Counted from the stretch's first letter, positions 1 to 8,929 are shown. The stretch is DNA of 64,000 bases from Rathayibacter sp. VKM Ac-2857 (GCF_013205025.1 NZ_JABMLE010000001.1:868001-932000); one strand, 5' to 3'. Numbers and translations: made by a program. The notes: generated from the letters alone by a model not told the origin.

Positions 1-312
1 GCCCGCGAGCGGCGAGGCCTTCTCGTCGGCGTAGAGCTTCATGGTGGCGCGCTGCAGCGCCTCCGGATTCTTCGCGTGCTTCCGCTGCAGCTCGCGCAGC
101 AGCGGGGCGAGTCGGCGGCGGGTGATCTCGGCCCGCCCCTGCGAGATCCCGACCGGGATCAGCAGCACGCGGACGAGGAGGGTCACCAGCACGATCGCGG
201 CGGCGGCCGAGGCACCGCCCGCGAGCGGCTCGAGGGCCGAAGCGAGGCCGGTGACGAGGTGGGAGGCGGCGTCGAGCGCCGCCGCGATGGGCGTGAAGTC
301 GTAGAAGTTCAA
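1..312 (-). CDS. YidC/Oxa1-type membrane protein insertase, N-terminal part
   Basis: The first 104 codons of a gene that runs off the left edge. It starts at a TTG (310-312) giving M-N-F-Y-D-F. A hydrophobic segment near residues 33-53 (AAAIVLVTLLVRVLLIPVGI) is followed by a basic loop with QGRAEITRRRLAPLLRELQ and KHAKNPEALQRATMKLY. This is the layout of YidC insertases: a first core helix, then a charged cytoplasmic hairpin that helps move substrates into the bilayer. The family inserts membrane proteins with or without SecYEG. The other core helices lie outside the window, so the family call rests on the N-terminal third. It sits downstream of the small membrane gene at 379-672 on the same strand. 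Confidence 0.7.
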   Translation of the reverse strand, partial: MNFYDFTPIAAALDAASHLVTGLASALEPLAGGASAAAAIVLVTLLVRVLLIPVGISQGRAEITRRRLAPLLRELQRKHAKNPEALQRATMKLYADEKASPLAG

Positions 313-378
313 GAGAGTCCTGTCGTCGGGAGGTGAGCGCGATCGCGAACGGTCGCGGCTCCCGGGCAGAACTCGGGG

Positions 379-672
379 CTACGCGACCAGTCCCGGCAGA
401 CCCGGCGCGCGCGAGCGCACGCGGCCTGCCGTGCGCGGGTGCTGCGGCGAGGGCTGCGCGGCGAGGCCGAGCCGGTGCTCCCGGGCCCTGCGTCCGATCG
501 ACAGCACGGGCCGGCGAGCGCCGACGGCGAGATAGCGCGCTCCGAGGACGAGGGCGGCGACCGCGGTCGTGGTGACGACCAGCACGACGGCGGCATCGGG
601 ACTCGACACGAGCGCGAGCAGCAGGAACGTCCCGCTCAGCAGAGCGAGGAGCTGCTCGAGGTGCGCGCGCAC
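379..672 (-). CDS. Small membrane protein, DUF6412-like
   Basis: A 97-residue protein starting at GTG, with AGGA 6 nt upstream. Residues 9-50 are hydrophobic and can form two membrane segments (LLALLSGTFLLLALV and VVLVVTTTAVAALVLGARYL). The remaining half is basic and proline- and arginine-rich, probably cytoplasmic. It lies 66 bp upstream of the YidC-like gene on the same strand. A short DUF6412-type protein next to a YidC-like insertase fits what I recall of Microbacteriaceae genomes, but the DUF assignment is from memory. The function is unknown; co-transcription with the insertase is inferred from spacing. Confidence 0.5.
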   Translation of the reverse strand: MRAHLEQLLALLSGTFLLLALVSSPDAAVVLVVTTTAVAALVLGARYLAVGARRPVLSIGRRAREHRLGLAAQPSPQHPRTAGRVRSRAPGLPGLVA

Positions 673-792
673 GGGAGTCCTTCCGACCCGACCAGGCTAG
701 CGGCCCGTGCGCCGCGGCCGGTCAGGGTAGGCCCCCCGCTCCGCCGCGGCCAGCCGTCGCCGGGCAACGCCCGAGCCGACGATAATCGGGGG

Positions 793-1290
793 ATGCGTGA
801 AGACGACGATGTCGATCTGGTGATCGACGCGTGGGCCGACGCCCTGCCCGATCTCGACTTCGCCCCGCTCGACGTCCTCTCCCGTCTGCGCCGGCTCAGC
901 CCCCGCGTGCAGGAGGTGCGGCGCCTCTCCTTCGCGGCCGGCGAGCTCGCCCCGTGGGAGTTCGAGCTGCTCTCGCTGCTGCGCCAGAACCCGGCCGGCA
1001 CGATGACCCCGTCCGTGCTGTCGACGCGCCTGGGCATCTCGAGCGGCAACCTCGCCAGCCGCGTCGACCGGCTCGGCGCGCGCGGCCTCGTCGTCCGCGA
1101 GCAGAACGCCGCCGACTCGCGCAGCAAGATCGTCTCGCTCACCCCGCGCGGCACGAAGCGGGTCGACGACGCCATGCGGCACCTGGTCGCGGCCGAGGGC
1201 GAGGTCCTCGCCGACCTCGACTCCCGCCAGATCGGCGTCCTCATCGAGTGCCTGCGCACCATCAGCGCGACCCTCGACCGCCTCGACTGA
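793..1290 (+). CDS. MarR family transcriptional regulator
   Basis: A 165-residue winged-helix regulator. The core at about residues 50-120 has the MarR pattern: WEFELLSLLRQNPAGTMTPS, then recognition helix LGISSGNLASRVDRLGARGL, then wing residues VVREQNAADSRSKIVSLTP with the typical D-x-R before the beta hairpin. Flanking helices would make the dimer interface. MarR proteins bind palindromic operators as dimers and often release DNA on binding a phenolic ligand. The ATG was chosen because a GATAAT hexamer (781-786) ends 6 nt upstream, suggesting a leaderless transcript. It is followed after 50 bp by a two-component pair that appears to have its own promoter. The target and ligand are not visible. 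Confidence 0.88.
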   Translation: MREDDDVDLVIDAWADALPDLDFAPLDVLSRLRRLSPRVQEVRRLSFAAGELAPWEFELLSLLRQNPAGTMTPSVLSTRLGISSGNLASRVDRLGARGLVVREQNAADSRSKIVSLTPRGTKRVDDAMRHLVAAEGEVLADLDSRQIGVLIECLRTISATLDRLD

Positions 1291-1340
1291 CCACTCGGTC
1301 GCCGTGCGCCGGCGGCGCCGCACCGGGGATACTCGACGGG

Positions 1341-2012
1341 ATGCGGATTCTGGTGGTCGACGACGAGGCGGTCTTCGCCGACGGCGTCCGGCGCGGTCTC
1401 GAGGCCGAGGGCTTCTCCGTCGACGTCGCGCACACCGGCGTCGACGGGCTGTGGCGTGCCCGCGAGGTCGTCTACGACGCGATCGTCCTCGACTTGATGA
1501 TGCCCGGCCTCAGCGGCTCCGCCCTCTGCCGCACCCTCCGCGACGAGGGCGACTGGACCCCGGTGCTGATGCTGACCGCGAAGGACGGCGACCGCGACCA
1601 GATCGAGGGCCTCGACGCGGGAGCGGACGACTACGTGGTGAAGCCGCTGGAGTACTCCGTGCTCGTCGCGCGCCTGCGGGCGCTGGTGCGGCGCGGACGC
1701 CCGGAGCGACCGGTGGTGCACCGCGTCGGCGATCTGCTGATCGACCCCGCGCTGCGCGAGGTCCGACGCGGCGACGTGCCGATCCGGCTGACCTCGCGCG
1801 AGTTCGCCGTCGCCGACTTCCTCGCCCGGCACCGCGACCGGGTCGTCTCCAAGCGCGAGATCCTCGAGGGCGTCTGGGACGACGCGTTCGACGGCGACCT
1901 CAACATCGTCGAGGTCTACGTGGCACGGCTGCGGGCGAAGCTCGACCGCCCGTTCGGCACGGAGTCGATCACGACCCTCCGCGGCGCCGGCTACCGGCTC
2001 GGCGAGGGCTGA
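1341..2012 (+). CDS. OmpR/PhoB-type response regulator
   Basis: A 223-residue response regulator. The receiver domain (about 1-118) has the acidic pair D7-D8, phosphoacceptor D51 in IVLDLMMPG, T79 in MLTAKDG and K101 in DDYVVKPLE. The C-terminal winged helix (about 128-220) has LTSREFAVADFLARH and the final IVEVYVARLRAKLDR / LRGAGYRL elements. The partner kinase starts 6 bp after the stop, so the two are co-transcribed. A GATACT hexamer ends 7 nt before the ATG, consistent with a leaderless mRNA. The system resembles CutR/TcrA-type Gram-positive regulators, but the signal is unknown. Confidence 0.93.
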   Translation: MRILVVDDEAVFADGVRRGLEAEGFSVDVAHTGVDGLWRAREVVYDAIVLDLMMPGLSGSALCRTLRDEGDWTPVLMLTAKDGDRDQIEGLDAGADDYVVKPLEYSVLVARLRALVRRGRPERPVVHRVGDLLIDPALREVRRGDVPIRLTSREFAVADFLARHRDRVVSKREILEGVWDDAFDGDLNIVEVYVARLRAKLDRPFGTESITTLRGAGYRLGEG

Positions 2013-2018
2013 GACGCG

Positions 2019-3338
2019 ATGGCCCGGCGCCCGCCCTGGAGCATCCGCGTGCGGCTGACCGCCCTGGTCTCCGCCGCGATCCTCGCCGTCCTGGTCGCCG
2101 GCTCCGTCGCCTTCACCGCGCTGCTGGAGCAGTCGCTGATCGACGCCGAGGCGTTCACCGCGAACCAGCAGGCCCGCCAGATCGCGACCGACACCGAGAG
2201 CGCCGGTCGGCTGCCGCCGTTCAACACCGACGAGGTCGTGATCCAGCTGCAGCGCGAGGGATCCGTCGTCGCGGTCGCGGACGACGACTTCGTCTACGCC
2301 GTGCCCCTCCCCGTGTCGGACACTCCGGAGATCACCTCGATCGACGGCACCCGCTTCGTCGTCGGCTCCGAGAGCCTCCAGCTCGGCGGCGACCCGGGCG
2401 AGACCGTCGTCGTCGCGCGCACCCTCGCCGGAGCGGACGACGCCGCGGGCTCGGCCCTCCGGCTCCTCGCGGTCGCCGTCCCGCTCGTCACTGCGGTGGT
2501 CGGAGCGCTGGTCTGGTTCGTCGTCGGCCGCTCGCTCCGGCCGGTCGAGCGGATCCGCGCCGACGTCGAGGCGATCGAGGCCGCCGACCTCGAGCGGCGC
2601 GTGCAGGAGCCGCCCGGCCGCGACGAGCTCGCCCGCCTGGCCCGCACCATGAACGGACTGCTCGGCCGGCTCGAGCGCTCGCAGGCGGCGCAGCGCCGCT
2701 TCGTCTCGAACGCCTCGCATGAGCTGCGCTCCCCCGTCGCAGCGATCCGGCAGCACGCCCAGGTCGCACTGCGGCACCCGGAGGCGGTCCCGCTCGCCGA
2801 TCTCGCCCGCGTCGTCGAGGACGAGGGCGAGCGGATGCAGCAGCTGGTCTCGAGCCTCCTCCTGCTCGCGCGGGTCGACGAGCGCGATGCCGTGGCCGAG
2901 CAGGACGTCGACCTCGACGACCTCGTCCTCGCCGAGGCCGCGCGGCTCCGCGCACTCGGCGTCGCGGTGCGCACCGAGGCCGTCGGACCCGCCCAGGTGC
3001 ACGGCGACGAGCCGCTGCTGCGGAGCGCCGTGCGCAACGCCGCGGAGAACGCCCGGCGGCACGCGGCAGGTGTCGTCGCCTTCACGGTCCGCCAGGAGGA
3101 GGGCGTCGCGGTGGTGCGGGTGGACGACGACGGTCCGGGCGTGCCGGCCGAGGACCGCGAGCGGGTCTTCCTCCGCTTCGAGCGCCGCGACGACGCCCGC
3201 GCCCGCGACACCGGCGGCTCCGGTCTCGGGCTGGCGATCATCGCCGAGGCGGCGCGGGCCGGCGGCGGCACCGCGCGCCTGCTCGACTCCCCGCTCGGCG
3301 GCGCGCGACTCGAGATCCGCCTGCCGGCGCCCGGCTGA
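2019..3338 (+). CDS. Sensor histidine kinase
   Basis: A 439-residue membrane kinase. Transmembrane helix 1 is near residues 12-35 and helix 2 near 146-170; they enclose a roughly 110-residue extracellular sensor. HAMP follows at about 170-222. The dimerisation box has phosphoacceptor H234 in NASHELRSP. The ATPase domain shows an N box (AENARRH), G1 box DDDGPGVP, F box FLRFERRDDA and G2 box GGSGLGLAI. It is the cognate partner of the response regulator 6 bp upstream. The sensor region matches no domain I know, so the stimulus is unknown. Confidence 0.93.
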   Translation: MARRPPWSIRVRLTALVSAAILAVLVAGSVAFTALLEQSLIDAEAFTANQQARQIATDTESAGRLPPFNTDEVVIQLQREGSVVAVADDDFVYAVPLPVSDTPEITSIDGTRFVVGSESLQLGGDPGETVVVARTLAGADDAAGSALRLLAVAVPLVTAVVGALVWFVVGRSLRPVERIRADVEAIEAADLERRVQEPPGRDELARLARTMNGLLGRLERSQAAQRRFVSNASHELRSPVAAIRQHAQVALRHPEAVPLADLARVVEDEGERMQQLVSSLLLLARVDERDAVAEQDVDLDDLVLAEAARLRALGVAVRTEAVGPAQVHGDEPLLRSAVRNAAENARRHAAGVVAFTVRQEEGVAVVRVDDDGPGVPAEDRERVFLRFERRDDARARDTGGSGLGLAIIAEAARAGGGTARLLDSPLGGARLEIRLPAPG

Positions 3339-3388
3339 GCGCGAGGCTGTTCAGGCTGGCGAAAGGTCCCGGCGGTCACCCTGGATCC

Positions 3389-4195
3389 GTGGAAATGCCG
3401 ACCTACCTCCTCGTCCTCTGGCGCTGCAAGCTCCTCGTCGTCGCGAGCGCAATCCTCGCGGTGATCGTCGCCACCGCCGTGCACTTCACCGTCACCGACG
3501 AGGGGCTCACCCTCCGCGGCGACCGCGAGCACAGCGCCGCCGTGACCGTGCTGCTCGGCGGCGGTCCGAAGAACCCCTACGCCGCGCAGATCCCCGGGGT
3601 CGAGCGCGTCCCCGGCGTCGAGGACGACCAGTTCAACGACCTCAGCAACACGGCGGTGATCTACGCCTACCTCGCCAGCGGCGAGGAGGTGCGCGCCGCC
3701 GTCACCGCGCAGGCCGGTCCGCTCGAGGAGGGCGACGGCGTCGGCGCCGTCCGCCGCACCACCCAGCCGCGCGGCGACGAGTCGAACGGCGGGCGCTTCA
3801 CCCTGCCCTTCCTCTCGGTGATCGGCTCCTCGTTCGACCCCGCCCGCGCCGTCGAGCTCTCCCGCACCGCGACGACGGCCCTCCTCGACCGGATCGCGCA
3901 GGAGCAGGACGCGCAGGGCATCCCGGAGTCGATCCGCGTCACCCTCACCGTCACCGACGAGGGCGACGCCGTCCCCGGCGCGCTCGGCACGGTCGCCATC
4001 CCGATCGCCGGGACCGGGCTGGCCGTCTTCGCCGCGGCGCTCGTCGCGATCGTCCTCGGCCACCGGTTCCGCGTCCGACGCGGACTCACCGCGCCCCTCC
4101 CCCGCCGCAGCGAGGCCGAGGACGACCTCCTCCTCGACGCCGAGATCGAGACCGCCCTCACCGCCGAGAGGCAGGACACCGTGTCCCGTCGCTGA
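3389..4195 (+). CDS. Wzz/YveK-like chain-length or capsule-type membrane protein
   Basis: A 268-residue protein with one transmembrane segment near each end: residues about 14-33 (LLVVASAILAVIVATAVHF) and about 205-228 (IAGTGLAVFAAALVAIVLG). The ~170-residue region between them would face outward. This two-helix layout with a large extracytoplasmic middle is that of Wzz/YveK chain-length determinants, which set polysaccharide length. No glycosyltransferase or polymerase gene lies nearby, and no tyrosine-kinase domain is fused. The start may be GTG at 3389 or ATG at 3395; neither has a strong ribosome-binding site. The family call is moderate because similarity outside the helices is weak. Confidence 0.5.
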   Translation: MEMPTYLLVLWRCKLLVVASAILAVIVATAVHFTVTDEGLTLRGDREHSAAVTVLLGGGPKNPYAAQIPGVERVPGVEDDQFNDLSNTAVIYAYLASGEEVRAAVTAQAGPLEEGDGVGAVRRTTQPRGDESNGGRFTLPFLSVIGSSFDPARAVELSRTATTALLDRIAQEQDAQGIPESIRVTLTVTDEGDAVPGALGTVAIPIAGTGLAVFAAALVAIVLGHRFRVRRGLTAPLPRRSEAEDDLLLDAEIETALTAERQDTVSRR

Positions 4196-4311
4196 CTACC
4201 TCCGAGCGCCTGGGAGGTCAACCCCGTTCGGGAAGGGCGCCCTCGGTCCTAGCGTGAGGACGCACGGTCGAGGCGATGGCCCCCCGAGCACGATGCACGC
4301 GAAAGAGCACC

Positions 4312-4530
4312 ATGACCCAGATCCCCATTCTTCAGCCCGCACGATGGAGTCGTAACGGAGTCCGGATCGTCGTCGTTCCCGGGGCGGAGCTGCCCCGCTT
4401 CCGACTCGAGATCGACCCCGGACGAGCCGTCCCGACCGGAGCCTTCACCGGCCCCTTCTCGACCGTCGAGGAGGCCGAGCGCGCCGCCGAGGCGCTCACC
4501 TCGGCCGCGGACCGCCGGCTCTCGGCCTGA
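4312..4530 (+). CDS. Small hypothetical protein, 72 residues
   Basis: A short soluble ORF starting at ATG 4312, with GAAAGAG nearby as a possible ribosome-binding site. It contains an aromatic/basic stretch (ARWSRNGVRIVVVPG) and ends in an amphipathic helix with EEAERAAEALTSAADRRLS. No signal peptide, cysteine pair or known motif is visible. It is convergent with the DUF429 gene, whose stop is 4 bp away. Codon use matches its neighbours, so I regard it as real but of unknown function. Confidence 0.5.
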   Translation: MTQIPILQPARWSRNGVRIVVVPGAELPRFRLEIDPGRAVPTGAFTGPFSTVEEAERAAEALTSAADRRLSA

Positions 4531-4534
4531 CGCG

Positions 4535-5275
4535 TCAGCCGGCGAGCTCGTCCAGCCGGCAGGTCGGCAGGGCGATCCAGCCCTCGGCGAGGGCGGCCTC
4601 CCGGAGCTCCTCCGGCACCGGCACCGTCCGCCCGAGGGCGTGCGCGCGGGCGTTGAGCGCCGCGATCACCGCGTCGAACGCGTCGTTCGAGTGCGCCATC
4701 AGTGCGGCCGCGTCCGCCGGCAGCACCAGCCACGGCGCCGCCCGGAGTAGCGCCTCGACGGCGAGCGCCACCGCCTCGGGCCGCGTCTTGTAGCCCGTGG
4801 TGTCCACGCCCCAGAGCCGGAGCGCGGCGGCGGGGTACGCCTCGACCAGCCGTCCTCCGCCCGAGCGGTCGACCTCCTCGCCCGCCGCCGCGAAGGCGTC
4901 CAGCAGCTCGGCGCAGCGCATCGCCGTCATGCCGAGCCGGTCGGTCGACACGCTCAGCGGCCACCGCCCCGTCACCTCGCGCGCGGCGCGGTCGGTCTCC
5001 CGGTAGGCGAGCCGCCGCCGCCAGTCGCGCCCGGCGAGCGACCGCGGCGCGATCTCGCGGCGGGTGTGCGCGGAGACGAACGCGGCGAACTCCAGCGGCC
5101 AGCCGAACGCGCAGTCGATGCCGATCGCCGTCGCCTCCCGCGACGCGGCGACGACGTCGTCGTCGGTGGCGCCGAGCACCAGCGAGCGGACGACCGCCTC
5201 GCCGCCGCCCCACTCCAGCGCGGCGACCGCCGTCCGCACCGGCTCCGCGGCCAGGTCGACACCGATCGTGAGCAT
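4535..5275 (-). CDS. DUF429 protein, predicted RNase H-like nuclease
   Basis: A 246-residue protein. The N-terminal strand M-L-T-I-G-V-D-L-A carries the first acidic residue typical of an RNase H fold, IGIDCAFGWP carries a second, and the C-terminal part has HSNDAFDAVIAALNARA with conserved acidic positions. These are the DUF429 hallmarks; the family is predicted to be RNase H-like and has no established substrate. It is divergent from the Pr6Pr gene and convergent with the small ORF at 4312. The ATG at 5273-5275 begins directly at the first beta strand. Confidence 0.75.
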   Translation of the reverse strand: MLTIGVDLAAEPVRTAVAALEWGGGEAVVRSLVLGATDDDVVAASREATAIGIDCAFGWPLEFAAFVSAHTRREIAPRSLAGRDWRRRLAYRETDRAAREVTGRWPLSVSTDRLGMTAMRCAELLDAFAAAGEEVDRSGGGRLVEAYPAAALRLWGVDTTGYKTRPEAVALAVEALLRAAPWLVLPADAAALMAHSNDAFDAVIAALNARAHALGRTVPVPEELREAALAEGWIALPTCRLDELAG

Positions 5276-5330
5276 CGGATCAGGCTACCCGCCGGGCGCG
5301 CCCCTCCCGTCGGCTCGCTACGCTCGTGCG

Positions 5331-5984
5331 ATGACGCCGATCTCCCCCGCACGAGGGACCCGCGCGCTGCGGATCCTCCTCGCCGTCCTGCGCATCGCGG
5401 TCGCCCTCACGGTGCTCGCCGCGGTCACCGCCACCGCGATCGACTCCGCCTCGCGCACGCCGCTGATCCCCGTCAACTTCTTCGGCTACTTCACGATCCA
5501 GGGCAACCTGCTGATGGCCGCGGTCCTCCTGATCACCGCCGCGCAGTCCCTGGCCGGCCGGGCGCAGAGCGGAACGATGGCGCTGGTCCGGGGGGCGACG
5601 ACGAGCTACATCATCGTCGTCGGCCTCGTCTACAACACGCTGCTCATCGGCCTCGCGGGCGGAGTGACGCTGCCGTGGGCCAACACCGTGATGCACCTGC
5701 TCTTCCCGGTCTACGGCCTCCTCGACTGGATCCTCTTCACCGACCGCCCGCCGCTGCCCTGGCGCCGCCTCTGGGTCGTCACGATCTACCCGGTGGTCTG
5801 GCTGGTCGTGGTGCTGATCCGCGGTGCGACCGACGGCTGGGTGCCCTACCCCTTCCTGAGCCCCGGCATCGGCTACGACCGGGTCGCGGTCTACGTCCTG
5901 GTCGTCGCCGCCGTCTTCGTCCTCTCGGGCGCCGTTGTTTGGGCGCTCAGCCGCCTGCAGGCCCCCCGCGCCCGGCGCGAGTGA
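5331..5984 (+). CDS. Pr6Pr-type integral membrane protein
   Basis: A 217-residue protein with about six hydrophobic helices (around residues 12-34, 45-66, 83-105, 112-132, 145-165 and 187-208). The motifs NFFGYFTIQGN and VMHLLFPVYGLLDW, with the aromatic/proline pattern of later helices, match the Pr6Pr family of six-helix actinobacterial membrane proteins. Their role is not established. The ATG at 5331 is preceded by TACGCT ending 6 nt upstream with no Shine-Dalgarno, suggesting a leaderless transcript. A 15-bp unit repeated twice follows the stop (5997-6028). Confidence 0.72.
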   Translation: MTPISPARGTRALRILLAVLRIAVALTVLAAVTATAIDSASRTPLIPVNFFGYFTIQGNLLMAAVLLITAAQSLAGRAQSGTMALVRGATTSYIIVVGLVYNTLLIGLAGGVTLPWANTVMHLLFPVYGLLDWILFTDRPPLPWRRLWVVTIYPVVWLVVVLIRGATDGWVPYPFLSPGIGYDRVAVYVLVVAAVFVLSGAVVWALSRLQAPRARRE

Positions 5985-6138
5985 ACCGGCCCGGGAGGAA
6001 CCCGACCGCGCGGAACCCGACCGCGCGGACCCGGCCCCGTTCTGGGGCCACGCGCGCAGGACCGCCGGTGACCCCGCAGGCCTAACGTCAGGATCGGCGG
6101 CCCCCACCGCCGTCCCCCGACCGAGAGCGGTTCCCCTC

Positions 6139-7044
6139 ATGCGCCTCCCCACCTCCCTCCGCCCGCGCCGCACCGGGAGCCGCCGCGTGCGCGCGCTCGC
6201 CGTCGGCGCCGTGCTCGCCCTCGCCGCGGCGGTGGTGCCCGCGGGCGCCGCGTCCGCCGCGACCCCGACCCTGTCCGTGCTCAGCCTCGGCGACTCGATC
6301 ACCCAGGCCTACGGCACCTGCGGCCAGTTCGCCGACTGCCCGCGCAACAACTGGTCCACCGGCACGAACACGACCGTCAACTCCTTCGCGAGCCGCCTGC
6401 GCACCGCCAACCCCGGCACCACGGTGACCACCGCGAACTTCGCCCAGACCGGCGACCTGGTCGCCGGCGTCCCCGCGCGCATCGACGCCGCCGTCGCCGC
6501 CGGCGTCCGACCCGACGTCGTCACCCTCCTGATCGGAGGCAACGACCTCTGCGCCGCGAAGAACCCGGTCGCCGCCGACGGCTACACGATGACCACCGCC
6601 GCCGCCTTCAGCACCGGGGCGAGCGCCGCGATCACCAAGATCCGCAGCACCTGGCCCGCCGCCAAGATCGTGCTGTCCTCGATGCCGAACGTCGCCGCCG
6701 AGTGGGCCGTCGTCAAGGGCGGCTTCGGCTCGGTCGTCTGGGCCTCGGGCAACCTCTGCCGCACCACCCGCGGCGTCAGCGCGACGGGCGGACGCCTCAG
6801 CACCGCCGCCGCGTCCGCCTCGGCCACCGCCGCGAAGACGCGGACGACCCAGTACAACAGCGCGCTGCAGAAGGCGTGCGCGTCGGCCGGCACCCTCTGC
6901 GACTACGACGGCGGCGCGCTCACCGCGACCCCCGTCACCAAGGCGCTGATCGGCACCACCGACTACTTCCACCCCAGCATCGCGGGCCAGGCGAAGATCG
7001 CCTCGGTGCAGTGGACGGCGTCGAACTTCGGAGCCGCGGGCTAG
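6139..7044 (+). CDS. Secreted SGNH/GDSL-family hydrolase
   Basis: A 301-residue exported esterase/lipase-type enzyme. Residues 1-40 form a signal peptide: basic N-region, hydrophobic core ALAVGAVLALAAAVVP and an AASA-like cleavage site. Block I is LSLGDSITQ with nucleophile S53. Block III is LLIGGNDLC with the oxyanion Asn. Block V is TTDYFHPSIAGQ with the catalytic Asp-His pair. Six cysteines (CGQFADC, NDLC, NLC, KAC and TLC) could form three disulfides, as in Streptomyces-type SGNH lipases. It should hydrolyse carboxyl esters outside the cell; the substrate is unknown. It is transcribed alone. Confidence 0.9.
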   Translation: MRLPTSLRPRRTGSRRVRALAVGAVLALAAAVVPAGAASAATPTLSVLSLGDSITQAYGTCGQFADCPRNNWSTGTNTTVNSFASRLRTANPGTTVTTANFAQTGDLVAGVPARIDAAVAAGVRPDVVTLLIGGNDLCAAKNPVAADGYTMTTAAAFSTGASAAITKIRSTWPAAKIVLSSMPNVAAEWAVVKGGFGSVVWASGNLCRTTRGVSATGGRLSTAAASASATAAKTRTTQYNSALQKACASAGTLCDYDGGALTATPVTKALIGTTDYFHPSIAGQAKIASVQWTASNFGAAG

Positions 7045-7068
7045 CGCTGGACGCGGCCGCTCGGCGCC

Positions 7069-7455
7069 TCAGGCGTCCTGCGGCCGCTCGCCCTCGCGGA
7101 GCCGGCGCTGCTCCTCGGCGAGCCGCGCGTAGTGCGCCTCCTCGCGCTCGAGATCGGCGAGCTGCTCCTCGGTGGTCTTCGTCGGCGGCCGCACGATCAT
7201 CGTCGGCGGCGGCGGCGTCTTGGAGCGGCGCGGCCGCTTCGTGCGCCCGCCCGGGACGAAGGAGGCGCCCTCGCCCTTCTTCCAGTCGTGCCCGAGCAGG
7301 AACCAGATCGTCACGCCGATCAGCGGGATGAACACGATCAGCAGGATCCAGACGATCTTGGGCAGATTGCGGACGACGTTGTCCGGCTGACGCACGACGT
7401 CCACCAGCGCCAGCACCATCAGAACGACGGTCAGCAGCGAGAACAGAAACCCCAT
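7069..7455 (-). CDS. PLD nuclease N-terminal domain membrane protein
   Basis: A 128-residue protein with two hydrophobic helices in the first 55 residues (FLFSLLTVVLMVLALVDVV and VWILLIVFIPLIGVTIWFL). Between them is LPKIVWI, the signature of the PLDc_N domain found ahead of cardiolipin synthases and as stand-alone proteins. No HKD catalytic motif is present. The cytoplasmic tail is charged, with KTPPPPTMIVRPPT, a coiled-coil-like stretch EEQLADLEREEAHYARLAEE and a basic end. The ATG at 7455 was preferred because the upstream in-frame extension has no membrane or domain features. The role is unknown. Confidence 0.75.
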   Translation of the reverse strand: MGFLFSLLTVVLMVLALVDVVRQPDNVVRNLPKIVWILLIVFIPLIGVTIWFLLGHDWKKGEGASFVPGGRTKRPRRSKTPPPPTMIVRPPTKTTEEQLADLEREEAHYARLAEEQRRLREGERPQDA

Positions 7456-7714
7456 GCGTCCGAGGGTACGTCCCCGATGCTCTGAGCGTCCTCGCAGTCG
7501 CCGTTCCGGCGTGCCCGGCGCCACGGCGGTGCGCCTCGAGGCACGCGGCGACCGCGCCTCCCGCGCCAGCGGCCTCCGAGCAGGGCGCGGTGGCGGCTAG
7601 CGTCTCCTCCCGAGCCGAGGGCCGGCACCCGCCGACCGGAGGATCCCCGAGCACGCCTGCGGCCCCGATGCTGCCGCCGCGTCGAGGGGATCCGGCGCGT
7701 CCGGAGGAGTGCGA

Positions 7715-8878
7715 GTGACCAGCGACGACCGCCCGACGACGGCCCTCGCGATCCGCCTCCCTCGGCCGGTCGCCGGCGCGCTGCTCAGCAATGCCGTGTT
7801 CGGCGGCATCACGGCCGTCGGCGTGCCCGTCGCGCTCGATGCCGCGGGACTCGCCAAGGTGCAGATCGCGGTCTTCTTCGTCGTGAACGCCGCGATCGCG
7901 ATCGCGTACAACATCCTCCTCGTGCCCCGGATCCGCAGGGCCGGCTACCCGAGGGCCGCCCTGGTCGCGACGTCGCTCGCGGTCCCGGTGGGGCTCCTGC
8001 TCGTGCGCGCCAGCGGCGGCCACGTCGTCCTGCTCTACCTGGGTGGGGCGCTGATGCTGTTCGTCAGCACCCTCGTCCCCCAGCTCTTCGGACGGGTCGC
8101 CGCGCAGGGTGGTGACACTCAGGAGTCGTCGATCGCCCGGATGCGCGCGGTCCTCATCTCGGGCTACATTCTCGGGCTCGTCCTCTACGCGCTGCTCGCG
8201 CAGGCCGGGCTCGATCCGCTGCTCGCCGCCGTCGCCGCCGCCGTGGTGACCGCGGTCTGCGCGACCGGCTGCCGGTCGACACGCCCCGCGGCGCCGGACG
8301 GGCCGCGCAGCGACGGCTCCACCCGCCCGCGCCTCGCCCTCGTCTTCCTCGCCGCCCTGGCGCTGGTCGCACTGCTGAAGTCGGTCGACACGCTCCGGGC
8401 GATCTACCTGCCGCTCTTCGCCGTCTCCTCCGGCGTCCCCGCCGCGCTCGTCGCGCCGGTGCTCCTCGCCTCCGCGGTCCTCGAGCTCGCGGCGCTGCCC
8501 GCACTGAGCCGGCTCAGCAGCGCCCGCGGCAGCGTGCTCACGCTCGCCGTCGTCGCACTCGCCGGGGTCCTGGCGTTCTCGATCCTCTCGAGCACGCAGT
8601 CCTACCCGGCACTGCTCGTCTCGCAGGCCCTCTACGCGGTCGCGGCCGCCGGCTACCAGAGCATCGGCCTGCTCCTGCTCGAGCGGACCAGCGGCGGCGG
8701 ACCCGGCGCCGGGGCGAGTGCCTACATGGCTGTCGTGCAGATCGGCACCGTCCTCGGCGCCCTGCTCCCGCTCGCCGTCTCCGGCTACGACCCGCGGATC
8801 TTCCTCGTCGCGGTCGGCCTCGCGGCGGCGGCGCTGCTGCTCGCGGTCGCCCTCCGGCTCCGGGGCCACCGGCTCTGA
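7715..8878 (+). CDS. MFS transporter, sugar-efflux-like
   Basis: A 387-residue protein with about twelve hydrophobic helices in two halves separated by a charged loop near residues 190-210 (RSTRPAAPDGPRSDGSTRPR). This is the major facilitator layout. The first helix with LSNAVFGGITAVGVPVAL and the basic loop VPRIRRAGYPRA resemble the SetA-type sugar-efflux subgroup; that substrate guess is weak. GTG 7715 was chosen over GTG 7709 because GGAGG (7703-7707) is 7 nt from it but only 1 nt from the earlier codon. It stands alone. Confidence 0.8.
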   Translation: MTSDDRPTTALAIRLPRPVAGALLSNAVFGGITAVGVPVALDAAGLAKVQIAVFFVVNAAIAIAYNILLVPRIRRAGYPRAALVATSLAVPVGLLLVRASGGHVVLLYLGGALMLFVSTLVPQLFGRVAAQGGDTQESSIARMRAVLISGYILGLVLYALLAQAGLDPLLAAVAAAVVTAVCATGCRSTRPAAPDGPRSDGSTRPRLALVFLAALALVALLKSVDTLRAIYLPLFAVSSGVPAALVAPVLLASAVLELAALPALSRLSSARGSVLTLAVVALAGVLAFSILSSTQSYPALLVSQALYAVAAAGYQSIGLLLLERTSGGGPGAGASAYMAVVQIGTVLGALLPLAVSGYDPRIFLVAVGLAAAALLLAVALRLRGHRL

Positions 8879-8929
8879 GGCGCGCGCGTCCGCCCGCACC
8901 TCCCAGCCGCCGCGTGCCACCATCGACGG

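Noticed and set aside
636-3062. 808-codon open frame on the minus strand
   Set aside because: It lies opposite the MarR and two-component genes, which have complete domains. Its product is a biased Arg/Gly/Glu string, a by-product of high GC.
5997-6028. Regulatory direct repeat after the Pr6Pr gene
   Set aside because: Only two 15-bp copies directly after a stop codon; simple slippage is the easiest explanation.
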